From the NCBI GenBank assembly GCA_950295325.1, contig OX485804.1, positions 65,318,533-65,378,532 on the forward strand: a DNA stretch of 60,000 nt, given 5' to 3'. Source of the stretch: Polytrichum commune. Its lineage: Eukaryota; Streptophyta; Polytrichopsida; Polytrichales; Polytrichaceae. The notes under the pieces are model-generated. The model did not search any database. It had not been told where the DNA came from and saw nothing but the letters and a program-made list of their open reading frames with translations. Positions 57,109 to 60,000 of this stretch are shown one piece after another; the first letter of the stretch is position 1; each line of letters starts with the position of its first letter. Both the position numbers and the translations under genes were made by a program.

Positions 57109-60000
57109 GGCCCAAAAGGGTCGCTTACCTTAATTGTAACCTATTTGTAATTTGAGTTGATTTCCAAGAGGTTTCCAATATTATTTAAGTTATCAATTGC
57201 ACAAATATTTTAATAAACAATGCACAAATTTTAAGAGTATATTAAGACCATTTTCACACCTATTTTACAAGTGCATCACACTTGAGAGGCTTTGCCACCC
57301 CTCCAAGTGAAAGTGCCCTTGTGTAAAGTGTTCTCACTATGCACAAGGTCTCTCACACCAAGAAGGAAATGTTACATACAAGAATACTTCTCATCTATAT
57401 ATGTTAAAATCCATATCCCTATAGGATTCTACTCAATTTGTTCCGAATGTGGTTCATTATAATAATTAAGGGCCGTCTTTGAAGCTATCCAATATGAAAT
57501 GATCTAAGTAAGTGGCCTCCGATCCACATACTATTTTAAGACATTTTTTTTGTTGGGTGAATGATACATGCATTTGTACACAATAATTATGCTTGCAGTC
57601 TTTCACTACTCTTCAAAATTATACCCAAGTTGAGAAATAATATTATGTTGAAATTAGCGGATATTACTTTAGTAGTAGTGATGTTGAAAATCCTTAAACA
57701 ATTGGTAAATGGGGTTCATATTTGATTTACGTGCTTAAAAGCCTTAAGGACTCATGAACGTGGTTGGAAAGCCAAGTTGGAGGAAATACATGATCTTCAC
57801 AATTTAGAGCCTGCAAATTTGAGTTTTCGATTAGAAAAGTATATAATTTTGGGTCATTAGATCAAACACCCATCCATTTACATTTTTCACATGTCCGACG
57901 TTTTACATGCGACAAGGCCTTTGTTTGCGTCAATTACCCCATACATGGTACCAAAGGCTCCCAAATTATACTCCTAAAGTCCAAGGCAAACGTTTTTGCC
58001 TTGGCATTCCCCTTTGCCCAACCATATCAATATACTTCACACTTATGTCATAATCTTATGATTCTAGAAACATGACAAACTGAACATTTATGTGAACAAT
58101 GTTGATTGTACAAAGATGCCACCAACTCATCCTTCCAACTCATTCCTCACACCCTGAGCTCAAGACTGTCACGAAGACTTCAATTTCTACGCAGGCGTCA
58201 TGATCCACATTCGCAATGAAGAAACACACGAGACGTAAAACCCACTCCTCCCACTCCTACAACAAATAATAGTCGTCAATCTCATTATTATAAGCTTGCG
58301 AAGAAGCATGAATGAAGAGCCACTTCACCGACACCGATTGATGTCACAAAATATCTCATGAGCGAGGTGCATATTCTTGTGACGCGAATATTACGGCCCA
58401 CACATGGTAATTGCGATGAGAAACCCACAGCAAGCAAAGATGCGGAGCTTTTTGGTTCCCTTCACCGACATTATTGGTGGGACAAGAGGGGAGGGGAGTG
58501 CATTGGGAAAATGATTGTAGTAGTCGCAACATTCAATCACAATTTACTTCTGCCCATGGGAATAGTGGTGCTCTCCAAAGGTGACATGTGGAGCTCGGCA
58601 TTTGATATTTCTAGTTCCAAAGGCCTTAAGCTAGATTCCCCCCCCCCCCAACACCTACTAGTCCAATGCATTCCCATATATTTGTTGTGGAATTAGACTT
58701 ACCGTAGGTTGATAGTCGGTCCGGCGCAAAATAATTTTAAAAGTAAATGTCAGACTAAATTTGTAGGAATTATTTTGATTTATTTTAGATTTTTCGGAGA
58801 ATATGGTGAGTTTTCACTCTACATAAGATTATGTGGTGTCAATAATTCACTGTAGGTTTGTGCATACGGGAGGGGTTCGCATTATATTCCAAGTCATCTT
58901 TAGTCATCGGAAAGAGTATGGGATAAGATGAAATTGCAAGACTATGTAATAAGAACTTGGTCTATGTTCTAAATATAAAAAATTGGATGTTAATTTCACA
59001 TAGAAGATGCACTTATTTGGAATTGTGTCCAACTAGAGACAGTTGGTATATGAAACAAAGTACTGCATCCAAGAATGACTTTGTGACTTAAATATTTTGT
59101 GCAAAACATATGAACAAAATTCAACGAGCATTTTCATGAAGTGAGAGGAGGTTTGAAGACAAAATGTGTTATGAGCAGATATTCGGAGCTTGATTATGCT
59201 AAGAGGAAGCTCTTTTTGGAGTTGTGTTAGACCAAGAAAATGTAGACAATCAAACATAGTACCACCTCCAACAACAAAAAGTGCAATTCGAAGCTGTTAT
59301 ACAAAAAGATACGGACAAATACAAACATGAGGACTACCGGGGGCTTCATCTCTCAAGTTTACATATCCCACATGGATTGTGCATGGACACCTCAAGGGGA
59401 GGAGTTATATATTAAAATGTGTTAGTAACACTATGTGTAATGTGTGTACTTTATGGCTATTGATTAGATATTTGTGAACTGGCCGGAATTGTGAAAAGTT
59501 CATAAGAGAAATGTATTTGAAATCATTATCTTGAAGTGGTGGACCAACTTTTGACACTTGAAATAACTATTAGGCACAACTGTGTTGGATTGGCTATCAA
59601 CCTACAGTATTTGTAAATGTAAAGTGGATGCAACAATGAGTTGAGTCCCAAACCAAGAGTTTATGAGAACTAACACAAAGTCACCCAAGTTTTCTTAATG
59701 CTTAAATTATCAACCATAAGGAGTGGTGTTGGGCTATTAAAAATTGGCTCTCTAGCTTGTCACACTAGGATGGGTGGGCCAAGCTAGACTTGCATGGGCC
59801 AATCCAAGATTCAAGACAACGGGTTCCATGCATATACCCTTTTTTGGATCCGAAAATTCTCTCAAAGTTTGCACCCAACTTTCAAATCACCTTTGGAGCC
59901 ACATAGCGAGATTTCTTGATATAAGATCCAATGAGAATTCCATAAAGTAAAATTATGAGATCATTTACAAGGAGATAAAGAACATCCCCTAATGTGGCCT
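57109..60000. other. Non-coding, no gene recognised
   Basis: 2.9 kb of unassigned DNA. A poly-C run is at 58641-58650. A 112-codon frame (58358-58696) and a 74-codon minus frame (59257-59033) have no recognisable domain. AAGGGGAGGAG at 59394-59404, followed by an AT-rich stretch and TGTTAG, could be a polypurine tract and LTR start, but there is no coding support upstream. Confidence 0.45.

Noticed and set aside
59394-59440. Polypurine tract and LTR start near the right edge
   Set aside because: No RT or RNase H remnant upstream and no second LTR in the window.

Overview
This is nuclear DNA of a plant with a large, repeat-rich genome. The evidence is the element types: Ty1/copia and Ty3/gypsy retrotransposons, solo LTRs with 5-bp target duplications, PIF/Harbinger- and hAT-type MITEs, and multi-exon pseudogenes with GT-AG introns. 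I cannot name the species. I found no intact host gene, rRNA, tRNA or CRISPR array. Almost every coding remnant carries stops and frameshifts, so most open frames are shadows or fossils.

Layout, left to right. 1-2461: 5' leader and 5' LTR of a minus-strand gypsy-type element that runs off the left edge. 2462-8174: two copia fragments in opposite orientation (integrase-RT on minus, gag-protease on plus), separated by a TTTGAG-rich repeat tract that holds a non-autonomous hAT element (4860-5647, 8-bp target duplication). The second copia fragment is split by a solo LTR (6274-7437). 9383-11637: a palindrome-like inverted repeat with arms of about 1 kb. 11795-13054: another solo LTR. 13055-18000: non-coding DNA, including a CCGG-rich block with a 179-bp duplication and a block flanked by clustered CCGAA motifs. 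18005-23735: a decayed Ty3/gypsy element (LTR-like leader, gag, protease, RT-RNase H) that ends abruptly.

23736-29590 is the most unusual part. Two tandem, decayed, intron-containing paralogues encode a protein whose C-terminal half has the layout of a beta-class (N4-cytosine/N6-adenine type) DNA methyltransferase: motif IV region first, then the SAM-binding motif I. The first gypsy element abuts the first copy in frame.

30195-41857 is a three-level nest. An old solo LTR (target duplication TACCA) contains a complete 9.7-kb element with 5-bp duplication TTATG and nearly identical LTRs, and also a 343-bp MITE with poly-G/poly-C ends. The 9.7-kb element lacks RT, RNase H and the integrase core, yet carries a clean 158-codon leader ORF. 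41858-50613 is non-coding apart from three Harbinger-type MITEs, a foldback duplication and a LINE-like remnant. 50614-53223 is a third copia fossil, split by a gypsy-type solo LTR. 55184-56585 is the last solo LTR of the major family, and the rest is unassigned DNA.

Seven LTRs of one family (termini TGTGAG/CTCACA) lie in the window. All share a 16-nt hairpin with paired (compensatory) base changes; in five of them an AATAAA follows at a nearly fixed distance. This is probably part of the LTR 3'-end-forming signal.
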